The position numbers and the translations under genes were made by a program. From Paenibacillus sp. YYML68 (GTDB lineage: Bacteria; Bacillota; Bacilli; Paenibacillales; NBRC-103111): a stretch of 64,000 nucleotides of DNA. A model generated the notes under the pieces. That model did not search any database and was not told where the DNA came from. It saw nothing but the letters and a program-made list of their open reading frames with translations. Shown here one piece after another: positions 8,544-17,479 of this stretch (position 1 is the stretch's first letter; each line of letters starts with the position of its first letter). Location of the stretch: NCBI RefSeq assembly GCF_027923405.1, contig NZ_BQYI01000001.1, positions 2,396,501-2,460,500 on the forward strand, given 5' to 3'.

Positions 8544-8987
8544 ATGGAGAGAACGTTCGTCATGGTGAAGCCGGATGGTGTTGAAAGAGGACTGATTGGG
8601 GAAATAGTTAGACGGTTCGAGCAGAAGGGGTTGCAGCTCTGCGCCGCGAAGCTTGTACAGATGAGTCGTGAGCAGGCGGAGGCTCATTACGCTGAGCATG
8701 AGGGCAAAGATTTTTATGAGCCACTCGTCGCATTCATTACATCCAGCCCTGTGTTCGCGATGGTATGGCAGGGTGACCGCGCTGTTGCACTTGTTCGATC
8801 CATGATCGGCAAGACCGACGCGCTTGAGGCTGCACCTGGTACGATACGCGCCGATTATGCTGTACATACCCGCTTGAATCTTGTGCACGGCTCTGATTCA
8901 CCAGAGAGTGCGGAGCGAGAGATGGCTAATTTTTTTGCACCAGAGGAGCTAGTCGTTTATACAAGAGCTATCCAACAGTGGATCTGA
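8544..8987 (+). CDS. ndk: Nucleoside diphosphate kinase
   Basis: Ndk transfers the gamma phosphate from ATP to nucleoside diphosphates through a phosphohistidine. The 147-residue protein starts [21 protein letters not shown]. It carries the active-site stretch [20 protein letters not shown] with the catalytic His. GGGAGGATG lies just before ATG 8544, so the upstream frame is ignored. Its position between hepT and cheR is as in Bacillus subtilis. Confidence 0.97.
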   Translation: MERTFVMVKPDGVERGLIGEIVRRFEQKGLQLCAAKLVQMSREQAEAHYAEHEGKDFYEPLVAFITSSPVFAMVWQGDRAVALVRSMIGKTDALEAAPGTIRADYAVHTRLNLVHGSDSPESAEREMANFFAPEELVVYTRAIQQWI

Positions 8988-9005
8988 CAAGGTGGGGATG
9001 ACAGC

Positions 9006-9782
9006 ATGGAGGATCAAGATTTCCTATTGTTCATCAAGAAGGTAAAGGACTACACGTCGATTGACCTGTCACAATATAAGGAAGCGCAGATGAAGCGCAG
9101 ACTGACCACCTTGCGGATGAAGAAGGGCTATAACACTTTCGTTGCCTTTTTTGACGCGATGACCAAGGATAAGGCGTTGTTCTATGAATTTCTAGACCGG
9201 ATGACGATCAATGTGTCCGAATTTTGGCGCAATCCGAACCGGTGGGAGCTGGTCGAGCAGCGCTTCATCCCCGAGATGATTAAGAAGTCACGCCGGCTCA
9301 AAATATGGAGTGCCGCCTGTTCGACCGGCGAGGAGCCGTATACACTCGCGATGATATTAGCTGAGCAAGGCGTGCTTGGCGATAGCACCTTGATGGCGAC
9401 CGACATTGACGAGGGCGCGCTGGAGAAGGCAAGGCACGCCGTCTATTCGGATCGCTCGATCCGGGATGTGCCGGACAAATATTTAAAAAAGTATTACACG
9501 CAGGAAAACTTAACGTTCAAAATCGTCGATTCGCTAAAGAAGTCGGTCCGCTTTCAGAAGGGCAATCTGTTAACGGACACATTCGAGTCGAACTTCGATA
9601 TGATCGTTTGCCGCAACGTGATGATTTATTTCACGGAGGATGCGAAGCATTTGCTGTACCAGAAGTTTGCTAACGCGTTGAAGCCGGGCGGCATTCTATT
9701 CGTTGGGAGCACGGAGCAAATTTTCAATCCGGGTCAATACGGCATGGAATCCGCAGATACTTTCTTTTATAGAAAAGTATAA
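9006..9782 (+). CDS. cheR: Chemotaxis methyltransferase CheR
   Basis: CheR methylates glutamates of chemoreceptors using S-adenosylmethionine for adaptation. The 258-residue protein has an N-terminal helical CheR domain (about 1-80) and a SAM-binding domain with IWSAACSTGEEPYTLAMIL. Conserved CRNVMIYF and the end LFVGSTEQ are also present. It stands alone with no other chemotaxis gene nearby, as in Bacillus subtilis, 18 bases after ndk. Confidence 0.96.
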   Translation: MEDQDFLLFIKKVKDYTSIDLSQYKEAQMKRRLTTLRMKKGYNTFVAFFDAMTKDKALFYEFLDRMTINVSEFWRNPNRWELVEQRFIPEMIKKSRRLKIWSAACSTGEEPYTLAMILAEQGVLGDSTLMATDIDEGALEKARHAVYSDRSIRDVPDKYLKKYYTQENLTFKIVDSLKKSVRFQKGNLLTDTFESNFDMIVCRNVMIYFTEDAKHLLYQKFANALKPGGILFVGSTEQIFNPGQYGMESADTFFYRKV

Positions 9783-9872
9783 GCTGTAGTGAATATAGAC
9801 TTACATTCAATCCCATACTAGGAATAAACTGAGTATGAGCCGATTGCTGAAGCAATCAGCGGAAGGAGAAGA

Positions 9873-10037
9873 ATGGACAAGCGTAAAGTCATTACCGCAT
9901 ATCGACGCGGATTTATTACGATGCAGGAATGTGCCCAGATCTTAGGTATTGATTCGTTGCAAATCGTAGGTATCGTTGAGGACCCACAGTGGAGAGAGCC
10001 TGCCCGCGCGCTGCACAAGCAGTCTGCGAACGGTTAG
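9873..10037 (+). CDS. Small protein with helix-turn-helix-like core
   Basis: A 54-residue frame starts at ATG 9873 with a strong GGAAGGAGAAG SD and stops with TAG at 10035-10037. The sequence starts MDKRKVITAYRRGFITMQEC and continues AQILGIDSLQIVGIVED. It resembles the first helices of a MerR- or SpoVT-like helix-turn-helix, but this is not diagnostic. It lies between cheR and the terminator at 10057. Just upstream (9839-9861) is an imperfect hairpin with a TGAA loop. Function unknown; the strong SD and clean frame argue that it is real. Confidence 0.7.
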   Translation: MDKRKVITAYRRGFITMQECAQILGIDSLQIVGIVEDPQWREPARALHKQSANG

Positions 10038-10056
10038 GCTTGCAAGAGAATGCACG

Positions 10057-10099
10057 ATACGCCGCCCCGACAGCGCAAGCTTTCGGAGGCGGCGTATTT
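10057..10099 (+). terminator. Terminator after the small gene
   Basis: A perfect 10-bp stem (10057-10066 with 10088-10097) has a 21-base loop and only a short T-run. It probably closes the hepS-to-cheR transcript before the aroC promoter. Confidence 0.65.
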
Positions 10100-10119
10100 G
10101 GTGTTGACGCTATTATTTC

Positions 10120-10148
10120 TTGTCAAAGAACAAGGCCTGTACTATAAT
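10120..10148 (+). promoter_or_regulatory. SigA promoter of the aro operon
   Basis: TTGTCA at 10120-10125 and a perfect TATAAT at 10143-10148 are 17 bases apart. It lies about 90 bases before aroC. Confidence 0.8.
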
Positions 10149-10239
10149 TAGGCCAAGGAATATAATGCTTAAAAGCGGTAAAGTGTTCAAGTGCCGCAAA
10201 GCGTAGTGGGTTGGGATAGGACGAAAGGGGAAACGAATA

Positions 10240-11403
10240 GTGAGATACCTGACTTCAGGCGAAACGCATGGCCCGCAGCTGACGGCCATTATTGAAGGAT
10301 TTCCAAGCAATGTAAGCATCGATTTCGAAAGCGTGAATTTCCAGTTAGCGAGACGTCAGAAGGGCTACGGACGTGGGCGCCGCATGCAGATCGAGAAGGA
10401 CACAGCTAACATTGTCGGCGGCGTTCGACATGGGAAGACAACAGGAGCTCCGATCGCAGTCGTTGTCGAGAACAATGACTGGAAGCATTGGACGACAGTC
10501 ATGAACATTGAACCGATCGAAGGCAGCGATGAGACGAAGCGTCGGGTGAACCGTCCGCGTCCGGGTCATGCTGACTTGAACGGCGGCTTGAAATACAACC
10601 AGCGCGACCTGCGCAACATTCTTGAGCGTTCCAGCGCGCGTGAGACGACCATGCGCGTTGCGGTTGGCGGCATCGCGCGCGAGCTGCTGAAGGAGTTCGG
10701 CATCAAGGTTGCTGGACAAGTAATTCGTATCGGCGATGTGGAAGCGAAGCGTCAGGAGCTGCCGATCGATGAGCTGATTGCGATCACTGAGGAGTCACCG
10801 GTTCGTGTAACTGACAAGGAAGCAGAAGCGCGCATGATCGCAGCAATCGACGCGGCGAAGGAAGATGGCGATACACTTGGCGGTATCATTGAGTGCATCA
10901 TCGAGGGCGTACCGTCAGGACTTGGCAGCCACGTGCAGTGGGATCGCAAGCTGGACGGACGTATTGCTCAGGCGGTGCTGTCCATTCAAGCGTTCAAGGG
11001 TGTGGAGTTCGGCATCGGCTTCGAGGCTGCTGAGCGCCGTGGCTCTGCTGTGCATGATGAGATCATGCACGAGGAAGGACGCGGCTTCTACCGCGCGACG
11101 AACCGTGCTGGCGGCTTCGAGGGCGGCATGACGACAGGCGAGCCGATCGTTGTACGTGCTGTTATGAAGCCGATCTCAACGCTGTACAAGGCGTTGCAAA
11201 GCGTCGATATTGATACGAAGGAAGCGTTCACGGCTCAGGTAGAGCGTTCTGATACGTGCGCCGTTCCTGCGGCAGGCGTTATTCTGGAGAATGTCGTCGC
11301 TTGGGAAGTGGCGAATGCGTTCCTAGAGAAGTTCGGCGGCGACTCGATCGAGGAGATTCGCCGTAATTACGAGGGCTACCTGGAGCAGATCAAGAACTAT
11401 TAA
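10240..11403 (+). CDS. aroC: Chorismate synthase
   Basis: This enzyme converts EPSP to chorismate with reduced FMN; the Bacillus subtilis homologue is named AroF. The 387-residue protein begins with GTG and reads [20 protein letters not shown], the N-terminal signature. It also has [25 protein letters not shown] and the [14 protein letters not shown] signature. An SD-like AAAGGGGAAAC precedes GTG 10240. It begins the aroC-aroB-aroH cluster feeding trp, tyrosine and menaquinone synthesis. Confidence 0.97.
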   Translation: MRYLTSGETHGPQLTAIIEGFPSNVSIDFESVNFQLARRQKGYGRGRRMQIEKDTANIVGGVRHGKTTGAPIAVVVENNDWKHWTTVMNIEPIEGSDETKRRVNRPRPGHADLNGGLKYNQRDLRNILERSSARETTMRVAVGGIARELLKEFGIKVAGQVIRIGDVEAKRQELPIDELIAITEESPVRVTDKEAEARMIAAIDAAKEDGDTLGGIIECIIEGVPSGLGSHVQWDRKLDGRIAQAVLSIQAFKGVEFGIGFEAAERRGSAVHDEIMHEEGRGFYRATNRAGGFEGGMTTGEPIVVRAVMKPISTLYKALQSVDIDTKEAFTAQVERSDTCAVPAAGVILENVVAWEVANAFLEKFGGDSIEEIRRNYEGYLEQIKNY

Positions 11404-11407
11404 GCGG

Positions 11408-12514
11408 GTGAGAGCATTGATTAAAGAGCTAACGGTTGACTTGGGTGACCGGTCCTATCCGATCTATGTCGGGTCAGGACTGCTGAATGACATCGCAGTC
11501 TATCTCGAGAAGCACGGTATCAGCAAGGCCTCTCCGCTCATCGTCATAACCGACAGTCAGGTTGCGCCGCATTACTTGGAGCCAGTTGTGTCGAAGCTGA
11601 CCGAAGCTGGCTTCAAGGCGGCCTCACATACGATAGCTTCCGGTGAGAAGTCGAAGTCGCTCGCTGTGCTCGAGGACGTTGTCACGACTTGTCTTGAGGC
11701 GGGTCTCGACCGCAAGTCGGCTGTTCTTGCGCTCGGCGGCGGTGTGGTCGGCGATCTGGCAGGCTTCGTCGCAGCCAGCTACATGAGAGGCATTCGCTTT
11801 GTGCAAATTCCGACGACCATTCTGGCACACGATAGCAGTGTCGGCGGCAAGGTGGCTGTCAATCACCCACTCGCCAAGAACATTATCGGCGCGTTCCATC
11901 AGCCAGAGCTTGTGCTGTATGACACGGCGACGCTTGCGACGCTGCCAGACCGCGATGTGCGCTCAGGCTTGTCGGAGATGATTAAGCATGGCCTGATCTG
12001 GGATGCAGATTTTACAACGTGGTGTGAGGACAACGCGGAACGGCTGATCGCTCTTGACCCGGAGGCGCTTCAATATGGTCTGTATAAGGGCTGTAGCGTG
12101 AAGGCTGCTGTCGTCTCGCAGGACGAGCGGGAGAACGACCTGCGCGCGATTCTGAATCTAGGCCACACGATCGGACATGCACTCGAAGCTGTTGCAGGCT
12201 ACAATGAGCTGCTGCACGGTGAGGCGATCTCCATCGGCATGATCGGCTCGGCGATGCTGTCGGTCGAGCTTGGCAATCCGGAGCATATACATACGGTAAC
12301 CGAACGTATATTCACCAAGTTCGGCCTGCCTACCCGTATCCCGGCGCATTTCGACACGGATGAGATCATGAAGGCGATGATGCACGACAAGAAGTTCAAG
12401 GAAGGTCAGATGGTTTTCATCGTGCCGACAGAGATTGGTAAGGTGGAAATCAATAAACGCGTCTCCGCTGATCTCGTTAGATCAATCGTGGAGCGGTTAA
12501 AACAGGAGGCTTGA
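11408..12514 (+). CDS. aroB: 3-Dehydroquinate synthase
   Basis: AroB cyclises DAHP to 3-dehydroquinate, with NAD and a metal. The 368-residue protein has ALGGGVVGDLAGFVAASYMRGI (NAD region), PTTILAHDSSVGGKVAVNHP and the metal-binding NLGHTIGHALEA and LLHGEAISIGM segments. The start is uncertain: GTG 11408 gives the longest protein but has little SD, while TTG 11417 lies after GGTGAG. The gene lies 4 bases after aroC. Confidence 0.96.
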   Translation: MRALIKELTVDLGDRSYPIYVGSGLLNDIAVYLEKHGISKASPLIVITDSQVAPHYLEPVVSKLTEAGFKAASHTIASGEKSKSLAVLEDVVTTCLEAGLDRKSAVLALGGGVVGDLAGFVAASYMRGIRFVQIPTTILAHDSSVGGKVAVNHPLAKNIIGAFHQPELVLYDTATLATLPDRDVRSGLSEMIKHGLIWDADFTTWCEDNAERLIALDPEALQYGLYKGCSVKAAVVSQDERENDLRAILNLGHTIGHALEAVAGYNELLHGEAISIGMIGSAMLSVELGNPEHIHTVTERIFTKFGLPTRIPAHFDTDEIMKAMMHDKKFKEGQMVFIVPTEIGKVEINKRVSADLVRSIVERLKQEA

Positions 12515-12518
12515 CAGC

Positions 12519-12887
12519 ATGTTTGTTAGGGGAATCCGCGGTGCGACAACTGTGGAGCATAACGAGGAGAACGAAATTTTATCAGCAACGACCGAGCTGT
12601 TGAACCAGATCGTGCAGGAGAACGGCATCGTTCCTGAGGAGATCGCCAGCGTATTCATTACGGTAACTCCGGACTTGACAGCGACGTTCCCAGCTCGCTC
12701 CATTCGCCAGATGGCAGGCTGGGAGCTTGTACCGCTCATGTGCTCGCTCGAAATTCCGGTGGAGGGCGGATTGCCGCAGTGCATCCGACTGATGGTTACT
12801 GTGAACACCGAGAAGAAGCAGAATGAGATCAAGCATGTGTATCAGCGTGAAGCGATGCGTCTTCGTCCGGACCTATCGACGAAATAA
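12519..12887 (+). CDS. aroH: Chorismate mutase, AroH type
   Basis: A monofunctional chorismate mutase makes prephenate for tyrosine and phenylalanine. The 122-residue protein starts MFVRGIRGATTVEHNEENEI. Active-site residues are visible in VFITVTPDLTATFPARSIR and in EIPVEGGLPQCIRLMV. The SD AGGAGG precedes ATG 12519. It ends the aro group before the trp promoter, as in Bacillus subtilis. Confidence 0.97.
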   Translation: MFVRGIRGATTVEHNEENEILSATTELLNQIVQENGIVPEEIASVFITVTPDLTATFPARSIRQMAGWELVPLMCSLEIPVEGGLPQCIRLMVTVNTEKKQNEIKHVYQREAMRLRPDLSTK

Positions 12888-12898
12888 TACTATCCAAA

Positions 12899-12928
12899 TT
12901 GACAATTCCATCCTTGAGGTAGTATAGT
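12899..12928 (+). promoter_or_regulatory. SigA promoter of the trp operon
   Basis: A perfect TTGACA at 12899-12904 and TATAGT at 12923-12928 are 18 bases apart. Transcription would start near 12934, so the 5' stem-loop lies at the very start of the RNA. Confidence 0.75.
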
Positions 12929-12933
12929 AAGGG

Positions 12934-13282
12934 CAAACGAACCGTCGGTAGACGGCGGTTGTTTGAGCATTACAGTAGAGACGAGCATAGTTCAGCAGAG
13001 CCTAGACGAGCATAGTAGCCAGCATAGCAAGGTACCGATCAGTCTACAGATGACCAAGTATCCATCACAATTGTTGCCCTCTCTTGTTCGGAGTATGAAC
13101 GTTGAAGGCATTTGAAGATGCTTGTTCGAGCTGATGTCTGTCGATTATTTTTCATGCTGCCCTCATTCCTTATTCTGCTGATTATCGCCTCTACGTACGC
13201 GTAGAGGCTTTTGCGCGTATATACGGCTTCAAGCTTGCCACATAATTAAGAGACGTACGAGACGAGTAGAGGAGAGATGAAG
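12934..13282 (+). promoter_or_regulatory. TRAP-regulated trp leader (attenuator)
   Basis: The leader begins with a bulged stem-loop (12934-12965, CAAAC and AACCG paired with CGGTT and GTTTG), like the 5' stem-loop of Bacillus subtilis trp. Then come NAG triplets starting at 12973, 12978, 12983, 12988, 12993, 12998, 13003, 13008, 13013, 13020 and 13025: eleven, nine of them in a strict 5-base period. A terminator lies at 13187-13212. GTAGAG at 12975-12980 inside the triplet array can pair with CTCTAC at 13189-13194 and so act as an antiterminator. Tryptophan-TRAP binding would free the terminator. Confidence 0.88.
13187..13212 (+). terminator. trp attenuator terminator
   Basis: A perfect 9-bp stem (13187-13195 with 13200-13208), four-base loop and TTTT lie 71 bases before the trpE start. 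It is the terminator arm of the leader switch. Confidence 0.85.
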
Positions 13283-14821
13283 ATGTACACACCGGAAGCG
13301 TTGGAAGTTATCCGACTGGCCAAGGACTATAATTTAATCCCGGTCGTACGCACGCTGATGGCCGACACCGAGACGCCGATTCGCGTGTTTCAATACTTTT
13401 ATGAGGACAACAACTCGTTCCTGCTCGAAAGTGTAGAGGGCGGCGACAAGTGGGCCCGCTATTCGTTCATCGGCACTGATCCGTTCATGAAGATTCGTTC
13501 GAAGAATGGGGTCACTATGATCGATGGCAAGGATGGTCAGGTTGCCGTTGAGGAGAAGCCGCTTGAGGTGCTGAAGGCGCAGCTTCGTTCCTACCGCAGT
13601 CCGAACTTGCCGGGCTTGCCGCGGTTCACAGGAGGCGCCGTAGGCTTCTTCGGATACGATCTGCTGCAATATTATGAGAAGCTGCCTGCTCATCGCAAGG
13701 ATGACCTTGAGATGAATGACATCGAGTTCATGTTCTGTGATCAGGTCATCGTCTTCGATCATGTGAAGCAGCAGCTGAAGCTGATCGCGAACGTGCATGT
13801 GCCGGCAGGCGGCACCGATGCGGACATCGTAGCTGCATACGAAACAACGTGTGCCAAGATCGATGCGACGATCGAGCGTCTGCGCCGTCCAATGCCGAAT
13901 ATGGCGACGCCTCACCGTCCGCTTCCGGACGATGTAGATATGGGCGAGATTAAGTCAAATTTGACGAAGGAGCAGTTCCTCGACAACGTTGTGAAGGCGA
14001 AGGAGTATATTCGCGCCGGAGATATTTTCCAAGTCGTATTGTCCCAGCGCTTCGAGATCGAGACGGATGTGTCGCCGATGCAGGTGTATCGTATTCTGCG
14101 GGCCATGAATCCATCTCCGTACATGTACGTGCTCAAGATGGATAACGAGGTCATCGTCGGTACGTCGCCTGAAATCTTAGTGCGCGTAGAGGACGAGAAG
14201 GTCGAGACGCGTCCGATTGCCGGTACAAGACCGCGTGGACGGACGCCCGAGCAGGACGCTGCGCTTGAGGTGGAGCTGCTTGCCGACGAGAAGGAGCGCG
14301 CAGAGCATCTGATGCTCGTCGACCTTGGTCGTAACGATATTGGCCGCGTATCCGAGTTCGGTACAGTCAAGTGTGACTCATACATGCAGATCGAACGCTA
14401 CTCGCACGTCATGCACATTGTGTCGAACGTATCCGGTAAGCTGGCGAAGGATAAAGACTTCTACGATGCGTTCATCTCCTGCATGCCGGCGGGTACGGTC
14501 TCCGGCGCTCCGAAGCTCCGCGCCATGGAAATTATTGCTGAGCTGGAGAACGAGGCGCGTGGCGCGTACGCTGGTGCGATCGGCTATCTCGGCTTCTCGG
14601 GGAACCTTGATACGTGCATTACGATTCGTACCATCATATTCAAGAATGGCAAAGCTTATGTACAAGCAGGCGCAGGCATTGTGTGGGACTCTGTTCCGGA
14701 GAGCGAGTACCAAGAGACGGTCAACAAGGCGATGGGCATGCTGAAGTCGATTCGCGTCGCAGAGGCTGTATTCACCCAGACTCCACGCGAGCAGGCAGTC
14801 ATTAATCACGACTATGCTTAA
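13283..14821 (+). CDS. trpE: Anthranilate synthase component I
   Basis: TrpE makes anthranilate from chorismate and glutamine-derived ammonia. The protein is about 512 residues, with FLLESVEGGDKWARYSFIG early (feedback-site region), and the catalytic stretches RPIAGTRPRGRT, HLMLVDLGRNDIGRV and AGTVSGAPKLRAMEII. ATG 13283 lies at a better distance from the GAGGAGAG SD than the in-frame ATG 13277, which touches it. No glutaminase subunit gene is in the cluster, so a shared PabA elsewhere is expected, as in Bacillus. Confidence 0.96.
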   Translation: MYTPEALEVIRLAKDYNLIPVVRTLMADTETPIRVFQYFYEDNNSFLLESVEGGDKWARYSFIGTDPFMKIRSKNGVTMIDGKDGQVAVEEKPLEVLKAQLRSYRSPNLPGLPRFTGGAVGFFGYDLLQYYEKLPAHRKDDLEMNDIEFMFCDQVIVFDHVKQQLKLIANVHVPAGGTDADIVAAYETTCAKIDATIERLRRPMPNMATPHRPLPDDVDMGEIKSNLTKEQFLDNVVKAKEYIRAGDIFQVVLSQRFEIETDVSPMQVYRILRAMNPSPYMYVLKMDNEVIVGTSPEILVRVEDEKVETRPIAGTRPRGRTPEQDAALEVELLADEKERAEHLMLVDLGRNDIGRVSEFGTVKCDSYMQIERYSHVMHIVSNVSGKLAKDKDFYDAFISCMPAGTVSGAPKLRAMEIIAELENEARGAYAGAIGYLGFSGNLDTCITIRTIIFKNGKAYVQAGAGIVWDSVPESEYQETVNKAMGMLKSIRVAEAVFTQTPREQAVINHDYA

Positions 14822-14896
14822 GCTGCCGCTGTTCGGCTTGCCTCTATGGAGGCCGGACAGTCAGGTGACGATTATCGGGAGAGGGTGACCGTACGT

Positions 14897-15940
14897 ATGG
14901 AAGCGACGAGAAAAACGATGCAGCAGGCGATCCAGCAGGTAATCGGCCTCCAGCATCTGTCTCGTGCCGAAGCGCGCGAGGTAATGGAGCTCATCATGGA
15001 GGGGGAGGCGACACCGACCCAGATCGGCGCGCTGCTGACCGCTCTGCGGATGAAGGGCGAGACGACAGACGAAATTACCGGCTTCGCGGAGACGATGCGT
15101 GCGAAGTCAAACCGTGTACAGACGGAGCAGTCCGATCTGCTCGATACATGTGGCACAGGCGGAGACGGCTCGGACACGTTCAACATCTCGACGACAGCTG
15201 CGATCGTTGCCGCTGCTGGAGGCATTCGCGTAGCGAAGCATGGCAACCGCGCCATGTCGAGCAAGAGCGGCAGCGCAGACGTGCTGGAGGCTCTCGGCGT
15301 GAACATTCAGCTTAATCAGGAGCAGGCGGGGGAATGTCTGGACCGTGTCGGCATCTGCTTCATGTTCGCGCAGCTGTTCCATCAGTCGATGAAGCACGTC
15401 GCAGGTCCTCGGCGCGAGCTCGGTATCCGCACCATATTCAATCTGCTCGGACCGCTGACGAATCCGGCAGGTGCGGACCGTCAAGTGCTTGGCGTATTCG
15501 ATCGGTCGAAGACCGAGACGATTGCACAGGTGCTGCAGGCACTCGGTGTGAAGCGTGCGCTCGTCGTCGCTAGCTTGGATGGACTCGACGAGATTAGTAT
15601 CTCGGATGCAACGAAGGTGACGGAGCTTCGCAACGATGAAATTCACACGTTCGAAATTACGCCGGAGGAGCTGGGCTTGAAGCGTTACCCGATCTCGGAG
15701 GCTGTTGGCGGCGATGCTGCAGTGAACGCTTCGATTATTCGCGGCGTGCTCGAGGGTAAGCAGGGAGCTTGCCGCGATATTGTGCTTGCGAATGCGGGTG
15801 CATGCTTCTATGTGACAGGAAGAGCAGAATCGCTCGTGGAAGGCGTGAAGCTGGCCGCAGAGACGATTGACAGTGGGAAGGCACTGAATAAGCTGAATCA
15901 ACTAGTACAATGTACGGAGGACGTGAGCCATGTTTCTTGA
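14897..15940 (+). CDS. trpD: Anthranilate phosphoribosyltransferase
   Basis: TrpD transfers phosphoribose from PRPP to anthranilate. From ATG 14897 it has 347 residues. Signatures are DTCGTGGDGSDTFNISTTAA (PRPP binding), VAKHGNRAMSSKSGSADVLEALG and RTIFNLLGPLTNPA. The GGGAGAGGGTG upstream supports 14897; an in-frame ATG at 14846 would add 17 residues. It overlaps trpC by 11 bases. Confidence 0.95.
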   Translation: MEATRKTMQQAIQQVIGLQHLSRAEAREVMELIMEGEATPTQIGALLTALRMKGETTDEITGFAETMRAKSNRVQTEQSDLLDTCGTGGDGSDTFNISTTAAIVAAAGGIRVAKHGNRAMSSKSGSADVLEALGVNIQLNQEQAGECLDRVGICFMFAQLFHQSMKHVAGPRRELGIRTIFNLLGPLTNPAGADRQVLGVFDRSKTETIAQVLQALGVKRALVVASLDGLDEISISDATKVTELRNDEIHTFEITPEELGLKRYPISEAVGGDAAVNASIIRGVLEGKQGACRDIVLANAGACFYVTGRAESLVEGVKLAAETIDSGKALNKLNQLVQCTEDVSHVS

Positions 15941-16742
15941 TCGAATTGTAGCGACGAAGCAGCAGGAGGTCGCAGCGCTGAAGGAGACCGTAACGATCGC
16001 TGAGCTTGAGCGTCAAATCGCCGACATGCCAGCATGTCTCGGATTCGAGCGTGCGATTAGCGAGCGGGCGAACCGTTCCATGGGACTGATCGCCGAGGTG
16101 AAGAAGGCATCGCCTTCGAAGGGCTTGATCCGCGAGGACTTCGAGCCTGTGCTGCTGGCGAAGGCGTATGAGTCTGCGGGCGCCGATTGCATCTCGGTGC
16201 TGACCGATGTGCAATATTTTCAAGGTGCGAATGAATACTTAAGCCGAGTGCGTGAAGCGGTCAATGTGCCGCTGCTGCGCAAAGATTTCACCATTGACCC
16301 GATTCAGATCTATGAGGCACGTGCGATCGGAGCTGATGCGATACTGCTGATCGCTGCTATTCTGACGACTGAGCAGATGAAGGAGTACCAATCGATCGCC
16401 CGCAGCATCGGGCTGGATGTGCTCATCGAGGTGCATGACCGTGAGGAGCTTGATCGTGTGTTAACGCTAGAGCCTTCGCTCGTTGGTATTAACAACCGGA
16501 ACTTGAAGACGTTCGTTACGGATCTCGGCACGACCGAGGAGTTGGCCAAGCACGTTCCAGCTGGCGTTACAATCGTAAGCGAGAGCGCGATCTCGAAGCC
16601 GGAGGAGATTGCATGGCTGCATCAGGTGGGTGCTAGAGCCGTCCTGATCGGCGAGCACTTCATGCGCCAGCCTGTCGTCACCGATGCGGTTCACGACTTG
16701 ATGGGACCGATGGTGAACGGCGCTGCTGCCGTGAAGGAGTAG
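15930..16742 (+). CDS. trpC: Indole-3-glycerol phosphate synthase
   Basis: TrpC decarboxylates and closes the indole ring to form indole-3-glycerol phosphate. The 270-residue TIM barrel has IAEVKKASPSKGLI, the catalytic LLRKDFTIDPIQIYEARAIGADAILLI, and EVHDREELDRVL with VGINNRNLKTF. It overlaps the end of trpD, and trpF follows after 5 bases. Confidence 0.97.
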   Translation: MFLDRIVATKQQEVAALKETVTIAELERQIADMPACLGFERAISERANRSMGLIAEVKKASPSKGLIREDFEPVLLAKAYESAGADCISVLTDVQYFQGANEYLSRVREAVNVPLLRKDFTIDPIQIYEARAIGADAILLIAAILTTEQMKEYQSIARSIGLDVLIEVHDREELDRVLTLEPSLVGINNRNLKTFVTDLGTTEELAKHVPAGVTIVSESAISKPEEIAWLHQVGARAVLIGEHFMRQPVVTDAVHDLMGPMVNGAAAVKE

Positions 16743-16747
16743 CGGCG

Positions 16748-17479
16748 ATGGCGTTGGTCAAAATATGCGGCATTCTGTCCGCTGAAATGGCGGAGCATGT
16801 AGCGAAGCTTGAGGTCGATTATATCGGCTTCGTCTTCGCGCGCAGTAAGCGGCAAGTAAGTGCAGCTCAAGCAGCCGAAATGATACGCTCGATTCGATCT
16901 GCAAGTCCGGAGCGTAAGGTGAAGGCTGCTGGCGTGTTCGTCAATCCAACTCTTGAGGAGCTGGATGCAATCGTGTCCGAAGCTCCCCTCGATGTTGTGC
17001 AGCTTCACGGGCAGGAATCGGCAAATTATTGCCGTGAGGTGAAGTCGCGCTATGGCGCGTATGGCATCGAGGTTATCAAGGTGTTCTCGCTGAGCACGGC
17101 TGGAGCTGCGAGCGTGGGTGAAGAAGGCGCTGTAGAGGCAGAAGCGGAGTCCGATTCTTATGAGTCGGCTGCGAATAAGCTGCTGGAGCCGTATCGCGAT
17201 GCGGTGGACGGCGTGCTGCTGGACACCTTCGATCCGCTCTACGGTGGCGGCTCGGGCAAGACGTTCGCCTGGGATGCGATTCCACCCTATCAAGCTTGGT
17301 GCCGTGAGGCTGGTGTGCCGCTCCTTGTCGCAGGTGGCTTGCTGCCTGATAACGTGAGCGGACTGCTGGAGCAATATCGTCCAGATGGAGTAGACGTATC
17401 AAGCGGTGTCGAAACGGATGGAACGAAGGATTTATCCAAAATTATAACGTTCGTCGAAAGGGTGAAATCGATTGTTTAA
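16748..17479 (+). CDS. trpF: Phosphoribosylanthranilate isomerase
   Basis: TrpF performs the Amadori rearrangement of phosphoribosylanthranilate. The 243-residue protein has the catalytic Cys in VKICGIL (Cys7), VQLHGQE, and [17 protein letters not shown] with the catalytic Asp. It is longer than the usual ~205-220 residues because of an acidic insertion at about residues 117-140. It overlaps trpB by 8 bases, implying translational coupling. Confidence 0.95.
   Translation: MALVKICGILSAEMAEHVAKLEVDYIGFVFARSKRQVSAAQAAEMIRSIRSASPERKVKAAGVFVNPTLEELDAIVSEAPLDVVQLHGQESANYCREVKSRYGAYGIEVIKVFSLSTAGAASVGEEGAVEAEAESDSYESAANKLLEPYRDAVDGVLLDTFDPLYGGGSGKTFAWDAIPPYQAWCREAGVPLLVAGGLLPDNVSGLLEQYRPDGVDVSSGVETDGTKDLSKIITFVERVKSIV

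Noticed and set aside
12888-13282. T-box leader before trpE
   Set aside because: No T-box sequence was seen, while the NAG triplet array and a TRAP gene in the same window explain regulation.
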